Below are positions 32,499 through 46,169 of a stretch of 64,000 bases of DNA, piece after piece. The notes under the pieces were generated by a model. That model ran no database searches and had not been told where the DNA came from. It saw only the letters and a list, made by a program, of their open reading frames with translations. The DNA is from Hsuehochloa calcarea. Its lineage: Eukaryota; Streptophyta; Magnoliopsida; Poales; Poaceae. Numbering within the stretch: position 1 is the stretch's first letter; each line of letters begins with the position of its first letter. The translations under genes were made by a program, and so were the position numbers. The stretch spans positions 25,910,818 through 25,974,817 of the forward strand of contig CM070613.1 in assembly GCA_036346395.1 (NCBI GenBank). Direction: 5' to 3'.

Positions 32499-35380
32499 AG
32501 GTTAGCTGTGGTGATTTTAGTATCAGTTGTTACTTGCTGCTGTGCTTTTAACCTTACTTCCAGGTGGTGAAAAATTTGGATGGGATGTAGGAGTAGCATC
32601 GTGTATGATATGTATTGCTGATGAGGAGGTTTACAATTGTGGGAAATGTGATCTTTGCAGCCTTGATTTGGATTCTGATGGGCTCGCATTAGGTTTTACT
32701 TGATGTCCTTGCTTGTGCGTGCTATGTGTTCATGGGTTAGATAGCGTGTTTGGTCGAAACGATGCTGTGGCCTGTGGGATGGGCCAGTATGATAGATAAA
32801 TCACTGTGTTCAAGTTTTAGTGTAGTGTTCAAGTCAAATATCAACGGGGGTGTGAGTATGATACTAATATCCTACGTTAGGCAATAAAGCAATAGAAAAC
32901 CTTGCAAACCTATAATTATATTAAATTATTAATTTTCCTATTTTGTAAGTTTTTTGTGAACATGCATAGTCAAACGAAAGAAAAAGATCTGAACACAGTT
33001 ACATGATTATCTTATTTGTTTGTGGTCTGCCTTAGTGTAGTGGCCTACCAGGTTTTGCGTATGTGATATGAATCAATAGCACTGGGGGACCCTGACTCAG
33101 CCACTCAGGTATCATTTTTTTTTTGTCATCCTATTATTATTTTCCTTTTGTTTTCTTGTTTCTAGAATGAGTAGTGAGGAACTTAGGGACAGATGAATAT
33201 AAATTATACTTGGTAAGGTGAGATTTTAGCCGTGGCTATAGTTTGGGCGTCAGACTTTTGCCCTCCTCTAGAAGTTGTACTTGCATTCTGATTTGACCTG
33301 GCGGATTCTTAGTTGTTTGACCCAGATTTAACTATTTATAACAGTAAAAATCAACAGGTGATTTTTGTTTGAAATTTCCCATGTAGAATTGATTATAGCA
33401 GTAGAGCTGCTGAACTTTTGCAAATCTTAAATAGAACAGTGGTAGCATGAAAATGATTCTTGATTTCTAGTCGAGAAGGGTGAATTGTTCACACTGTATC
33501 TTGCGATGGAGCTTAGGTTCTCGCTGTGAACTGTATCTTTTCATGATTTAAACCTGTCACATTGGCATGCATCTTCATGAACTTAATGTTTAGAGTGCCC
33601 CATAGTGATAAGCTGTACTGAAATGAATCAAATGATATCTTTAAGAGATGCGTGCTCAATTCAAGGCTTCAAGCCATGTATTAACACGCCCCACCTCCTC
33701 CAAAACCTGGAAGACAAAAAGAACCAATCCCATGAATCAAATGCGCAAAGTAGGCCACAGTCTTGGATCCTACTGCTTGCATTTTATTTATTGACAGCTC
33801 TAACTCTATTGGCTTGCTCATGGGGATGAATGCCTTGAGTTCATGTGTGCATTGTGAAATACAAGTGGGATTTGTATTGGTGCTAAAATTGGGGTGTAAG
33901 ACAGATTGACCCTTATATCATAGTTGCCTGAACTTTACTTGGAATTTGAAAGTGATAGGAGGGAATGAGCATAATCTGGTTAAAAAATTTACCTCTATTA
34001 CCATTATTGAGATACTGGCAATGTGAGAATATCTTTAAGATTATGCATTGATAGTTTATCTGCCCACTATGATGTATGATGCCTTGTGAGGTCATTGTGG
34101 TTGTCCACACGGGCGACGCCTTACATGCTACAAAGGTTTAGCTGTGAGTTGGTGTTAGAATCTTGCAAACCTAGAAAAGGAATCCAAATGTTTTCTTATC
34201 TGCATCTTTTTGGAAACATGAATGATTGATTCCATGGCTAAACTACATTATTAGTTATATATGTTTACTGCTGTTATGGAGTCCCATGAATCATTGCTTG
34301 GGTTCTATACTGTAAGACTGGGCACCTTTCCTTTGTTTATTTTTTCTTAATTATTTTCTCTTCCCACTATTTTTTTTTGCATGTTCCCTTTAGTATCTTA
34401 TTATTGTACTCTAGTTGCCTATAGTGCTTCCCCTTTCTTGTCCAAATGCTACTACTGATTTCTATTGCCTTTGTTGGTAGTGCACTCTTTTATTGTCAGC
34501 TATGTTACAGGTGACATTTAATGTCACCATAGACTACAGAGCCTGGTATTTGCATAACAAATCCGAAATTTAGTTGATTTGTTCTTTTGAACATTACACT
34601 ATTGTAGATTGGATAGGCTAACAAAAACAAGACTGTTGAAATTATCTTGTAATGTAATTCAATATAATGTAGTATTTATACATAATTGCACACCTTTCTT
34701 GTGTACTACTAGGATATCTGGACCTAGTTAACTGTCTGCTCTTATCAGGATCATCATATCATGGTTGTTGACTACTCCAGATGCTGATCTAAGGGAGCAT
34801 TTTCCATAGGTATGAGAAGTTAACAAGCACTATAAGAAGTTGATCTGGCACTGATTCGTGAGTAATATCTGGGTAACTATAGTTTACCTGGCTGTCATAG
34901 AATTCCTGACAGGGAAAAGTCCGGAATGATTTATGCTTAATGGGTATATGTCTTTTTCATCTATCATGGCTTCAATCTGAATGGATATTGCCAATACTTG
35001 GCGAGAATGATTATATGTGGTGGTTATTTTGCTCGATAAGATAACTTTAAACATGTATGAGGCCTCAGGGAGCTTCATAGTTTGAATTTCTGCTGGTTGA
35101 AAACAAGCTCTAGTCACTTCTAGATGGGTGCCTGATGTTAATCCTAGACTGTAACTCATACTGTACATTTATTTGTGTAGTTATTTATTTTTAGGATCTT
35201 TGATGCCATCTGTAGCATACCTCAAACAAATATGTTGTCAGAAAATTATGTTTCTTATTACTGATTTAGGAGTTGGGTGAGATGGGCTGCTCTGCTTTAG
35301 TTCCTTCGTTGGCTGCCGGTACATTCATGGTCCAACCAAACACATCTCGGTATGGTCTAATAAGCTTCCAGCGGTAAACG
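32499..35380. other. 3' flank and intergenic region
   Basis: Contains the 3' untranslated region of the NHL gene and then unremarkable AT-rich sequence. No second gene or element ends were recognised over almost 2.9 kb. Confidence 0.45.
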
Positions 35381-36328
35381 ATTTCAGTTCATCTGGTCCA
35401 AACCAACTTTCATGTTGCTTTTATTGAAGTCGTGACTAACAGTAAGTCCAATCAATGCTCTCTTCGTCTCCGCCTTAGCCCCGTAGACTCCAGGCTGAGC
35501 CTCTGGCGACACTTCCTTCAGTCGTGATTCTCCTCTAGACCGCCGCTCAGATCTCTCTGCTCCAGGCGCCCTCCCCGTCAATCGCCTCCTCTTCTCCGGC
35601 TCCTGCTCGCCTCCTCGGAGAGCAGCCTCAATCAACATCAACCAGGCTTGAGACTCAGAGACCTCCCTGCCCGGCTCCTGCTCGCCTCCCGGTACCACTC
35701 CACCTTCGCCCCCAGGTGGACGCGCCATCACCCCTGCCTCAAGCAACGTACAAGATTTACATCTTCAAGATCCACCATTGCCGGTACTTCCCCGACCAGA
35801 TCCGGACGGATCTGGCTGCCTGAGCTCGATCCTAGCCGGATCCATCGTCCTCGAGCCGAATCCTAACGTCCTCTCTCCTTGGTGCCGTCGTCCTCGGGCT
35901 TACCACCCCATCCCATGCCAACTCCCTTCTCGAAGCATGGTGGTAGCGCGCCCGTCGGTGCTCCGCGATGTCACACGCGCGTTAAATCGACCTCTCCGCG
36001 ACCACTCTGCGGCGTGGGGTCCCTTAGAAACCACGCACAACCCGCGCGCGGAGACGACCCTCGGGCGCTACGGCGTCACGAGGTCACCTACCCCGGTGAT
36101 CCATCGTTTCACGCACTGAAGATCCTCGGCCAGAGCTCCTCCCGATCAGGGCCTCGTGGCGCGACCTCGGCTCACTGTGGGGTCTGGCTCACGGCCATAC
36201 CAACTTCCACGGATTGGCGACCTCCCATGCTCTAGTCGTTGGCTGCGTCTAAGATGCTAGTCGTCCCACCATCCTCTGCTCCTCCATTCTCCCTAAGTCT
36301 TGGATCCCGATCCTAGAAGCGACCTTTG

Positions 36329-39300
36329 CTATGTGGCGCAAGCCATGTAGCTTCGCCTTGATGCGCGCAATGTCGACCTCTCCATAGGCGCCACCATTCG
36401 CCGCTCTAGGAGATCACCAAGCGGCCACGACAAGGATGCCATCTCACCGAGGTCGCCCACGATCGCCCGTCTTCGCGTTGCGTCCACCTCCTCGCCATGC
36501 TCTCCGCGACTCGACCAAGATCTCCTCCATAGGAGTGTGGTGGAGTTGCGGTCGGTGAGCCCGCCCGACTTCGACGGTGCGCTTGGCGTGGCGGTCCGAC
36601 GAAGGGAGATCGGAGCTATCTGGTGGACCTCGATCCCGGTAGAAGGAGAGAGCCCAAGTCGCTCATCCGGAAGGTGGTCTTCATCTCGCCTTGAGCGCCT
36701 CGACCTCGGCCTCCTTGGGCGGTGATCACCGTCGTCGGCGTGGGCGCCCACCGGCGAGGCGTTACGCCTCGCCCAGCCGGTGAACCGCCGACCTCGTGTG
36801 CGCTCTGCTGGAACCCATTTGCTTGAGGTGGAGTCCAGGCTTAGCGTTCGGGCTCGTGGTGCTGCCGCAACCATAGAGGGCCTTGCGCGCGGAGAACCTG
36901 CCCTCCTTGCCGGGATGGCGAATCCGTGGTGACAGACGTAGGCCTCCTCCTTCAAGTCGCCGTTGAGGAAGGCGGACTTGGCGTCCATGTGATGGGCGCG
37001 CCAATCCTCTGAGGCTGCGAGTGCGAGGAGAAGGCGAGCGGACTCCATGCGCGCGACCAGGTGCGAAGCGTCATCGAAGTCGACCCCTCCTGCGCCGACG
37101 AAGCCTCGTGCCACCAAGCGAGCCTTGTGCAGCGATGGCGCCGGCTTCATCCCGCTTCACCGAACACCCACTTAAGGGTGATCGCGCGGTGGCCGGCGGG
37201 AAGATCCGCCGCCTCCGCGTCCGGTTCGCTCGGCGGCGTCCATCTCTCGCTCATCGCGACCGCGCCACGCCGCGTCTCCCTCCGCTCGGTGAAGGAGCGG
37301 GGCTCGCCGTCGTCGCCGCGCCAAGTCGGCTCGCCTCGAAAGTCGTCTTTGCGCCGATCCGAGGATGAAGCGGCTCATGAGGATGTTGTCCATGGTACGA
37401 TAGCGCAGAGGCTCGTCGTCGTGGTAAGCGTCGGCGCGTCCTCGTCGTGAGGCAATGATGTGAACTCCACCATCTGCCGCTCGTCGTGGACCGGCTATTG
37501 GGGCGATCCGGTGGTGTGGCCTCCGGTGCGGGAGAGTGGTGGCCGGTGCGAGGAGGCGTGGAGTGGCCGGTCTGCGAAGGTGGTGGAGCACTCGCCGGGC
37601 TGGTGGCGAGCAAGGTGTCGAGGTGGACGAGCTCGGTGAAGACAGTGCTAGCTCCCGACTCTCGAAGTGGGCGTGTCGACAACAAAGTCCACGAGTCGAA
37701 GTCGAACCGTCGTCCCACACCTTGTCCCGCGTTCGGCCTCGCCTTCGTCGAACACAACGTCCACGCGAGATGCGACGCTTGCTGTGTGACAGGTCGAGGA
37801 TGCGGTAGGCCTTCGAGCCCTCCGTGTGCCGATGAACACTCGGAGTGCTCTGCCGTCGAGCTTCCGATGTGACCAAGCTCCTTGGCGAACGCGAGGAGCC
37901 AAGACCCGCAAGTGGGAGACCGCCACTTGCGTCCATGCCAAGCCTCGTATGGCGTCCTGTAGTCAGCGCCTTGGTAGCCAGCGGTTGAGGATGTAGATGG
38001 CCGTCACCGCCGCTCTCCCGAAGCGGCCGGCATCCCCTCGCTTGAGGAGGGCCGAGCCATCCCGGCAACCGTCTGTTGCGCCGCTCGACGACACCGTTCT
38101 CTGCGCGGTGTCGGCGCGGCGGGCGATGGCGTGAACGCCCTCATCGAGCAGCGATGCGGCGCGAATTGGCCCCAAGAAATTATGCAATGCGCGACCTTGT
38201 GCCTTCGCGGCGCGCTCACGCTCAGCGGCGACTGCGTGCGCTGATGGCGTCATGCAGCCTCTCCTTTCTTGCCGAGGACCATCACCCACATGTAGCGGGA
38301 GAGATCGTCGACGGCGGCGGAAGTAGCGTCGTCCTCCCGGTGTGGCCCGTGTCACCGGGCCACACAAGTCCCGCACGAGCTCGAGCCTCTCCTTGGCTCG
38401 GAAACTTCGCCGGCCGGGAAAGGGAGTCGCCTCTGCCGTCAACACGCAGACGTCGCAGAATCGCTCCACATGGTCAAGGCACGGCGGGCCTCGCACCATT
38501 TACGTGGCACCGAGCCGCCCGAGGCCTCGGTGAAAGGTGCCCAAAGCGCTCGTGCCAGCTGCCGCGCTCGTCGTCCCGACGGCGAGACAGACAGGGTTGT
38601 GCCACCGCACGTGAAGAATGTAGAGTCGATTTGCGCCTCGGTTACCTTGGCAAGAAAGCGTGGCGAAGATCCCAAATCCATGCACCGTGCTCGATCTCGA
38701 CACGCGAGCCGTTCTCATCCGGTATCCCCCAAGGCGATGATGGAGTTCCGCAGTCGGGGATGTAGTAGGCGCGGTGGCGGCTGTGCTCACCGAACACGGC
38801 GGTGAAGATGACGGAGCCGGCGCCCTTGATTTCCGCCGGGCGTCCCAAACAGCGGAGCCTCGGACGCTAGAGTCAAACTTCGGCGAAGAACTCCGTCGGC
38901 CGGTCATGTGATGGGTGGCGCGGTGTCGAGGCACCACCGTCGATCTTGTCGTTCGGGCCGTGGCGAGAGGGCATGTGCTTTTGGCTCGTCAAGGTGGAGA
39001 GCCACTGCGGCCGGTGCTGCGTGGAAGTGGTTCGATGCTCGCATGAGCAATGAACGAGCCGCCGCTCCTCCTCCTGCCTGCTGCGACGTGGGCTGGCGGC
39101 GTCGTGGTATCGACAATCCACAGCCCAATGACCAAGCTTGCCGCAGCTGTGGCAAGAGTCGTCTCGTCTCGGCTTTTGCTTGCCGGTGGCGCCGCCTGGC
39201 GCCTCCACAGTCATCGCCTCGGCGTCCTCGCGCTCCTGCTGGCGTCGCTTGCGATGCGCTGTCGTGGAAGAAGGCTCCTTCTTTCTCGTCACCTTGGCCG

Positions 39301-40330
39301 TGACCAGCTGCTCCCGGTGAGGAGGAGCTTCCGCCAATGGTGGCGGGTCTCGAGAGGCGTGGTGGCTCATCGGCTCAACGACCTTGAGGCGACCGCGCCT
39401 CCTCGATCGTCATCGTGGAGGTCCGGCGAGACTCGTCGAGCGAGCCGCTCGCTTACTACTTCGGGGGCAGCGGCGGAAGAGCTTTTCCACACTCTCTCCT
39501 CGCCGTAGGTGTCGTCGCCGGCGCACTGGCCGCAACAGAGTGTTGAGATGGAGAGCAAAGTCATCCACGTCCTCACTTTGGCTTGAAGGCGGTGCTCCCT
39601 TCCGTCTGGCGCCGCAATGTAGACTTGCGGGCGCGGTCGCTGCTGCGCGTCTTTGCGGCGATGGCGTCGAGCCTCTTTGGCGATCCGCTTGTTGGTAGCG
39701 AAGCGCATCTCGGCGGGGCTGCGGCGATGAGAGCATCCGGCGCCCGTCGATCTGATCGTGGTCGGCGTCGTCGTGCGGATCGCATCCCACATATGCCGCG
39801 ACTGGAGCTTTACCCTCATCACCGCGACCACTCGACATAGTTGGTCTTGGTGAGGTAGGCCACTCCGCCGCCGGCCGACGTCCTCGACGACGACTGGTAC
39901 TCGTGGTGACCACGGTCTTGTCTGGGGAGAAAACTCGTCGCTGTGAAGGCCGCGCTCTCCGTCGACCCGACGCCCATTGCCGTCTGCGCGCCTCCTCGAG
40001 GCGCCACCGTACGTCGCCGGCTCTGTCTGCCGCGCGCGCGTGGCGTCTTGCGGCCGCCATGTACGCTCGCCTCATGCCTTGCCTCCCTCTCCGGTGACTC
40101 AAGGTCGCGTCGGTATCGTCATCGGCGGATATGGGCTGCTTTATTCTTGCCGAACCTTGACCTCATTCTTTGCCGCCACGCTGCCAGCGCCGCCGCCGCT
40201 TCGCCTCACCTCATGTTGCTGCCCGACTCACGCGCCTTGGCCGCTTCTTTCGCCGCGCAATGCTCTGCCGCTTCATCAAGGCTGCTCTCTGCCATGGCGA
40301 GCTCGGCCGTCTCTTGACGCTTGAGCGTGC
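36329..40330 (-). pseudogene. Decayed Ty1/copia retrotransposon polyprotein
   Basis: Reading the minus strand, domains appear in copia order but in shifting frames. Gag remains (LTKTNYVEW near 39830) are followed by an intact zinc knuckle CHSCGKLGHWAVDC (39113-39154), an integrase N-terminal piece (CDVCVLT, FRAKERLELV, LCGPVTRATPGGRRYF near 38350-38460), a later integrase segment (AVSHLRVLAP, VVFDEGE near 37680-37940), and reverse transcriptase (KARLVARGF, HHMDAKSAFLNGDLKEE, KALYG near 36870-37150). GIEVHQ and EEVDAT follow. Single-base and short indels are very frequent, and no frame spans more than one domain. It cannot encode a working element. Order of integrase before reverse transcriptase fixes the copia class. 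Confidence 0.82.
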
Positions 40331-40557
40331 TCGAGGCTGACCGTAAGGCCGAGGCGCCTGCGGACATGGCGCTCTCTTGAAATGTCGCGTGGAGAGAGGG
40401 TCGCCGACAAGTCTTGCCCGTCGCAAGATCCTTACTCTCATGGAGAGGATGGCACTTGGAGATGGGGTAATTTTCTTGGTTTATTTCTCACGCAATGCCA
40501 TACCAACCTGAGGGTTGGGGATACAAATTTATAGGCTGCTACCCAGCCAAGCATATG
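40331..40557 (-). mobile_element. Probable 5' leader/LTR edge of the copia remnant
   Basis: On the minus strand this carries a block with CCCTCAGGTTGGTATGGC and AATAAACCAAGAAAA, which resembles the LTR end and untranslated leader of rice copia elements. The primer-binding site is not recognisable, so the LTR edge is uncertain. Confidence 0.35.
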
Positions 40558-40658
40558 CTAAGATGCTAGTCAAAAGCTGTCCTAAAGCTAGTCTAAGATG
40601 CTAGTCTAAAGCTGTCCTAAAGCTAGTCTAAGATGCTAGTCTAAAGCTGTCCTAAAGA
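40558..40658. repeat. 35-bp tandem repeat, about 2.9 copies
   Basis: The unit contains CTAAGATGCTAGT and AAAGCTGTCCTAAAG and repeats at 40558, 40593 and 40628 with one mismatch. A single CTAAGATGCTAGTC also occurs at about 36250, on the other side of the copia remnant, as might be left by the opposite LTR. Confidence 0.9.
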
Positions 40659-41746
40659 ACCATGTGCCCACCCCACAAAGACCACAGGGACTTATTCATC
40701 AGTCGACAGTAGCCAAATCGTCCGTGCTCTGGCCATCTACATCGCCGGCCTTTCCTCGTCACCGCTGAGCGCGTCTTCCCCACTGTGGCCTTCCTCAACG
40801 ATGGCGGCGGCCTCTTCACCGACGGTGACTCTAGCGGCAACCTCAACCTTGTCCAAATCAAGCTCCATCATCGTCGTCGGCCATCGTCGACCTTTATTCA
40901 TCTTGGCGGCGGCGGGGAGCGGGTAGCGGCACGGCAGAAACAGAAACTGGTCCTCTCCATCATCATCGGCCATCGTCACCTCTCTGTATCACGGGACAAC
41001 AACCCTTGTTGCTGGCCATTTCTTGAGGGTGGATCTTGGTTACTCTTTTGGGCCGTGGAAGTAGGCTGTTGTGTGCTGTGAGCTGCCGCAAGTTGTTGCC
41101 GCTGTTGGTGCCTCTGTGATCATTGCTGCTAATGCTTGTATCTACTGCTAGCTAAGTCTATTTTCCTTTTATTTCCATCGAGTCCATCCAAGTCCACTGC
41201 ATCTCTCTTTGAGTTCGTCGAAGCGTTGCTAGTTCATCATACCCTTTGTCGATCAGCCGACTGCTTCTTCCTTTTCGGGTTGCCACGTTCGTCCATTGGA
41301 TCGGGTGCGGTCACCCCTATCATCGTTGTTGATGGGACTTTGCCCTTTTGGTCCACTCTTGTAGCCATCTTGCTACACATCTTCGTATCACTGCGACTCT
41401 TGACCAATGATCTTCTTTGTCGTCATCATCAACTGTCTCTTTGTCTTTGCCTTCGTCGAGCACCAGATTCGATACCGTCATCTCACTTCTTAGGTGGGCA
41501 AATTTAGTTCGTGCCTTCGTCTCTATCTCTATCTTCATCGGCTTGATTTGATATATATCTTTATTTCTGTTGGTTTCAACATCTCGAAAGCAAGACATTC
41601 GTGTGTGAAGAACCGAAAGCCAATTTTTGTTGAAGAATTGCATGCTTCGACGATATCTTTAAGCCCGGACTTCGGATTTATCTTTTATTTTAGTGTTATC
41701 TTTTCCAAACTCAATCCTATTGAATACACATTGAGTTTGAGTGGGG

Positions 41747-41921
41747 TGTTAAGGGTAGTAGTGTAATGTGTTGTAGAAGTGTAATAGTCATATTAATATT
41801 AGAAGTAGTTATGTAATTATAATCTAGTCTAGAGTCTCTATTGCTCATTGGACTCTTGCAATATAACTAACTATTAAGCCTCTATTCCTCTCTTCTCTCG
41901 AATTCTCTCCAAAATCTAACA
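41747..41921 (+). mobile_element. Short copia-type LTR (175 bp), 3' end
   Basis: It starts TGTTAAGGGTAGTAG directly after a purine-rich GAGTTTGAGTGGGG and ends TCTCCAAAATCTAACA. TG...CA ends with a polypurine tract on the left are the layout of a plus-strand copia 3' LTR. The matching 5' LTR was not found, so this is probably a truncated element distinct from the minus-strand remnant to its left. Confidence 0.5.
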
Positions 41922-42705
41922 GTGTCTTGTATGGAGCTATATTTTTTGAACACTAATACCGCATCCAACAGAGGAATACTATTGCTGTTTAGCTTCATGG
42001 AACCACTGATGGAGCTTTGTCATTTTCACTAGTGGTTATTATGAGCCAATATTTTCTACATGTCATGTGCCATATATATTACCATACCTGGTAGATATAT
42101 GTATCTTTCTTCCTACCTATTCTTTTGCGAAGTCTGGTTATTAATCATTGTTTAGCCGTTAAAGATGGTACCCAAAATTATTTTGTTTGACACCTGTCTG
42201 TCTGCTTTCTGTTTGTTGTTGCATGCTTGTTGGAAATTCCATGAAAAGTATTGTTGGCATCACATAGGAGCCTTCAATAATTGTTAGGAAGCTAGCCAAC
42301 ATTACAAATTTATACAACCTGGTATTATTCATCGTCTTTCATGTAGGGTAGGGGGCTGCCTGCCAGGCATGTTCAGATAGTGGCTCTGTTTTATTTTACC
42401 CCATGTGACTTAAAAACTGGGCATGTGTACAACAAAATGCTGCCTGATAGCGTCACAACATGTTGATTGTATCACTTCTATATTTATGAGTTATAGAATA
42501 GATATTATTATGTTCTTTGGGTGAATTATCATTTATAAAGATTAACAAATATGTGACTTGGTGAAATTTTTTAACTTCTATGATGTCATCCTAAATATAT
42601 CCTTGGTTGGAACACTAGTGACTTATCGATCAACACATGTATTGAATGATGGCCATGTTTTATCGGCCATGGTTATGGAGATATCGAATCAATAATGTGA
42701 ATGCA

Positions 42706-43963
42706 TGTTAGAGAATATGGTGTTAGATTGACCCACCTAGAGATACTATTGAGATTGTTATGATTTTATGTGTTATCAGTTGGTTTCAAGTAATGATGAT
42801 GTATAACTTGAGATCGGTATGGTTTCTTATATGTGTAATAATATACTTAGGGATTGTCAAACGTTACTTCGTAACGGGTTAGTTATAAAGGTAGTTTTCG
42901 GGTATGCTATGAAACATATAGAGGGATGCGACTGGTTGGATATTGGATTTGCCTCTTCTAACATAACATGAGAGATATCTTCGGGCCTCCTCGATGTGGT
43001 TGGATAAAGAAAGTGTATGGCCGTGCTTCCAGTGGTCGAAGAGTCGACCGTGTGAAGTTATTTGTCACTTGATCGAGAAAATAATGAACAATCCATGGAT
43101 AATAAAATATCTCACCTGAAGTTCAACCAGATATCGTGAGGCAAAGGAGAATACGTAAACATGTCGTTCAGTCCAACTAGATACGAACTGGTCATATGGA
43201 GATACGGACTGATCGTAAACTGGTCGGACATGATCACTAACTGGTCGTAAGGAGTTACGAACTGATCGTAACTCAATATGAACTGGTCATATGGAGATAC
43301 GAGCTTGGTCGTAAGTGATAATGATCTAGTTGCAGATCATATTGTATAAGGTTCGTCTTATATAATATTTATGTGTATTTTTTGAATCGTTATATCTTGC
43401 TAGGAACCGCTAACGACTCGTAGTTGGAAAGGAGTTTCCAAGTCACAACCGATTACATATGAACCTATAGGGTCACACACTTAATGGGTTGGAACAAACG
43501 AGTTTGGATAAGATCCGTTTTGGGATCTTTATAAGGGGACGCATGGCGTTGTTGGAACATACGTGAGTTGCTTTACAAAAATCATAGCCTCCATCTCCTT
43601 GAAGGTCCTACCGCGCGTGTTGGTGCTAACACACCGGCGTACGACATTCTACATCTGGACGTATGGATACTGTAGAGGCGTTGCTACGGTTATTGTTGCG
43701 CTGATCGAGAACGATCCACGATCTACGCAAGGAACATCATAGATTGCTGGAGGAGATGATCGGTGCTGAGGACGTTGGATGATCGACTACGATCACTTTA
43801 TCCACCCGTTTGATGTTGGATCATGCTGTTTCAACTCTTCTTCTGCTGCACTACGTGTCTAAGTGGTAACGATATATGATTTCTTGCTTATATAACTTCT
43901 TAATTTACGTGGTAGATTTTTTTTAAATTACCAACTAGTTTAATCTACTTGTATCCCTTCACA
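42706..43963 (+). mobile_element. LTR fragment, probably copia
   Basis: The segment contains TGTTAG at its start (42706 or 42721) and ends near CTACTTGTATCCCTTCACA. Its 3' part (about 43467-43950) is clearly related to 62660-63140, with shared blocks GGTTGGAACAAACG, GATCCGT, GTGGATACTG-type and GTGGTAACGAT. Near 43160-43320 there are several spaced ACTGGTCGTA/ACTGATCGTA units. No target duplication could be assigned, so ends are approximate. Confidence 0.5.
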
Positions 43964-45955
43964 TGTTTCCATTGTCTGCTTTGTCTCGTAGTTTATGGTT
44001 TGATGGGAAGAGTACTGCTAATTTGTTCGTTGGAGGCTGGATCATCGTTGCACTTGCAGACATGCTTTGCTAGTGGCTGTCACCTTTGGTGTGGATGGTC
44101 ATATGTATACAAGTGACATGAATAGGGGAAATGCGGCCAAGGCGAGTAACCGAACGCCGATGGATAACCCCAGTGGAAGTTGATTGTGGTATTCTTTATC
44201 ATGGTTGGTAGGTGGTCTATTTTGAAGAGGACTGAACAAGATAATATGGGTACCATGAGGGGCCCTAATGCTGGGAAAGTTCAATAGAATCTGCCTACTT
44301 TCGGATTCCTCCTGTTTCGAAGATTTGGGTGTGTTGGATTACGACTTTTGTGAAGGAATGATGATTGCCGGAAGTTTTCGCCGTTGAAATGGGCACAGGG
44401 AAGGGGTGATAGGATTGTAGGGGCTGGCGGGGAATGGCCGCAAGTTGTCCTGCAGATGATGATCTTATCTTCTGAATTGTCTGTATTACCAGTTAGTTCT
44501 CTTGAAGTTAGCATCAAAATATCACGAGGTGTGGATTTAGGCATATGTTTTCCTGGGACGCGCATCCTCTGCCTTTACTGAGGTGAGGCGAGGCGAGGCG
44601 AGGTAAGGAATGGCACCCGTCGAGGGCCGCACGATCAAGATCCAATGGTGGAGATCAAAGCAAAAGAGAAACTGACGTCTTTGAATGTATCGTGAGAAAT
44701 TGAAATAATCTCGTAGGATAAGCGGATCAAAACTAGTCAACAAAATTTTCTTGTCGTCCTGTGCCCTTTCCTATAGGTTGCCGTCGGTTTGGAAACCATG
44801 CTAGTGTATGCGTGGATGGGATACGGTCAAATGGGTCAACGGCGCGTTGTGTGTTACCTTACCTTGGTTAGTGAAACTTGGAAGACGATGGTATGGTACT
44901 AGGAACAGAAAGCGTAGATGCTCTCTTCCCTGGGCATTTTTTAGTCTGTTGCTTGAGAGAGCATAAATGAAGGAGACGAGCTGCTTCAACGCATTTCCCA
45001 TCCCTTTTCCTCTGCCAAGGAGGCGGATTGCGACGGCGACAGAGAAGGAGAGGTCCTCCTCAGCTTTCTCTCCACGGATGCGCACGTCTTGCATGACAAC
45101 AGAAAGGTCCCATTCTCCCATCCCCCGGTCACTCTCCTTCACTTTGTTTCCTTCCTTTCTTCCTTCTTTCTTTCTTTCTCCATCCAAACCCGGCATTTAT
45201 TTTTGAAGAAATATGCTTCTGATGACCACTTTGGTTATTTTGTAACTCCATATTTGCTAGCCCCATTTAGGGGGTGGAATGGGGCTGTGTTTGTGGTTGC
45301 TTGTACCAAATGCTATATGTATGGATTTGTTCAAGAAAAAAAACATTATTTATTTGTTTGGTCGCTTGAATGGAACCATCACATCCTAGATGATAGGATA
45401 CAAACTTATAAAATATTCTCTCTAGACGCTGAATCATCTTATTCATCTGAAACAATAGAACCACGTAGTGCAAGAATATACCACCCTATTTAACTATATC
45501 CTACCAACTAAACAAACCTTTAGCTGCTGGATTTGCTCTACTGAGTGGAATATGCTTAGTGTGCTATGCATTTGTTGCTGTAGCAATTGTAGAACCCATG
45601 GCGTTCACCAACCGTGCTGATCACGCCGTGTAGGGAAGTGATGAGGTGTGCAGTTGAAACTAAAAAGGGTAAAAATGTTTAGATGTTAGGAGTAGAATCG
45701 GATTCTAGGGCTCTAGGCTCAGAAAAGCGCCCCAAGGGACAAAAAACGGACATGACTGGATCGTGCACCATGAGCAAGGTTCCTCCTAGTCCCACTTTGG
45801 CCGAGGACAAAAGAAAAGCCACTTCTGTTGTAACTACTAATAGCCTAGGAGATGGTCAGTATGCTGACAATGCGGAGCATTCATGTCTTATGTCCCATGG
45901 TTTGTTTCGTGCGTTGCCGTCTATCTGCGTCCGTGTCATTTTAGCTAGCAGTGCT
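43964..45955. other. Intergenic, no confident gene
   Basis: A GAGGC pentanucleotide run (about 44581-44602) and pyrimidine-rich CTTTC repeats near 45150-45180 are present. A frame at 44967-45206 begins MKETSCFNAFPIPFPLPRR but is not recognised and overlaps a longer antisense frame. Confidence 0.4.
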
Positions 45956-46169
45956 AAACATGTCCAATAGTGTTATACCTGCACGGTACTGTTGGTTTGG
46001 TCTGGTCCGGCACCCACTGATGTACTGTGTCGTGCTGTGTTCGGGTCATGACCTCAGCGTAGCCGTCGGCCCGACACGGCACGGTATGGCGGCATGACCC
46101 GACGTGACTTGATTAGGCATGTTAAGTGACGATTAGGCCCATTAAGCAAAGGCCGGTCCATTAGGCACG

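Noticed and set aside
37172..38068. A 298-codon minus-strand frame taken as a single gene
   Set aside because: It contains only scraps of copia polyprotein (for example a GSKAYRILD segment); an incidental frame across frameshifts.
38076..38765. A 229-codon plus-strand frame
   Set aside because: Antisense to recognisable copia integrase sequence on the minus strand.
44967..45206. Short plus-strand frame MKETSCFNAF...
   Set aside because: Could be an exon but has no family match, weak splice context and an overlapping antisense frame; evidence insufficient.
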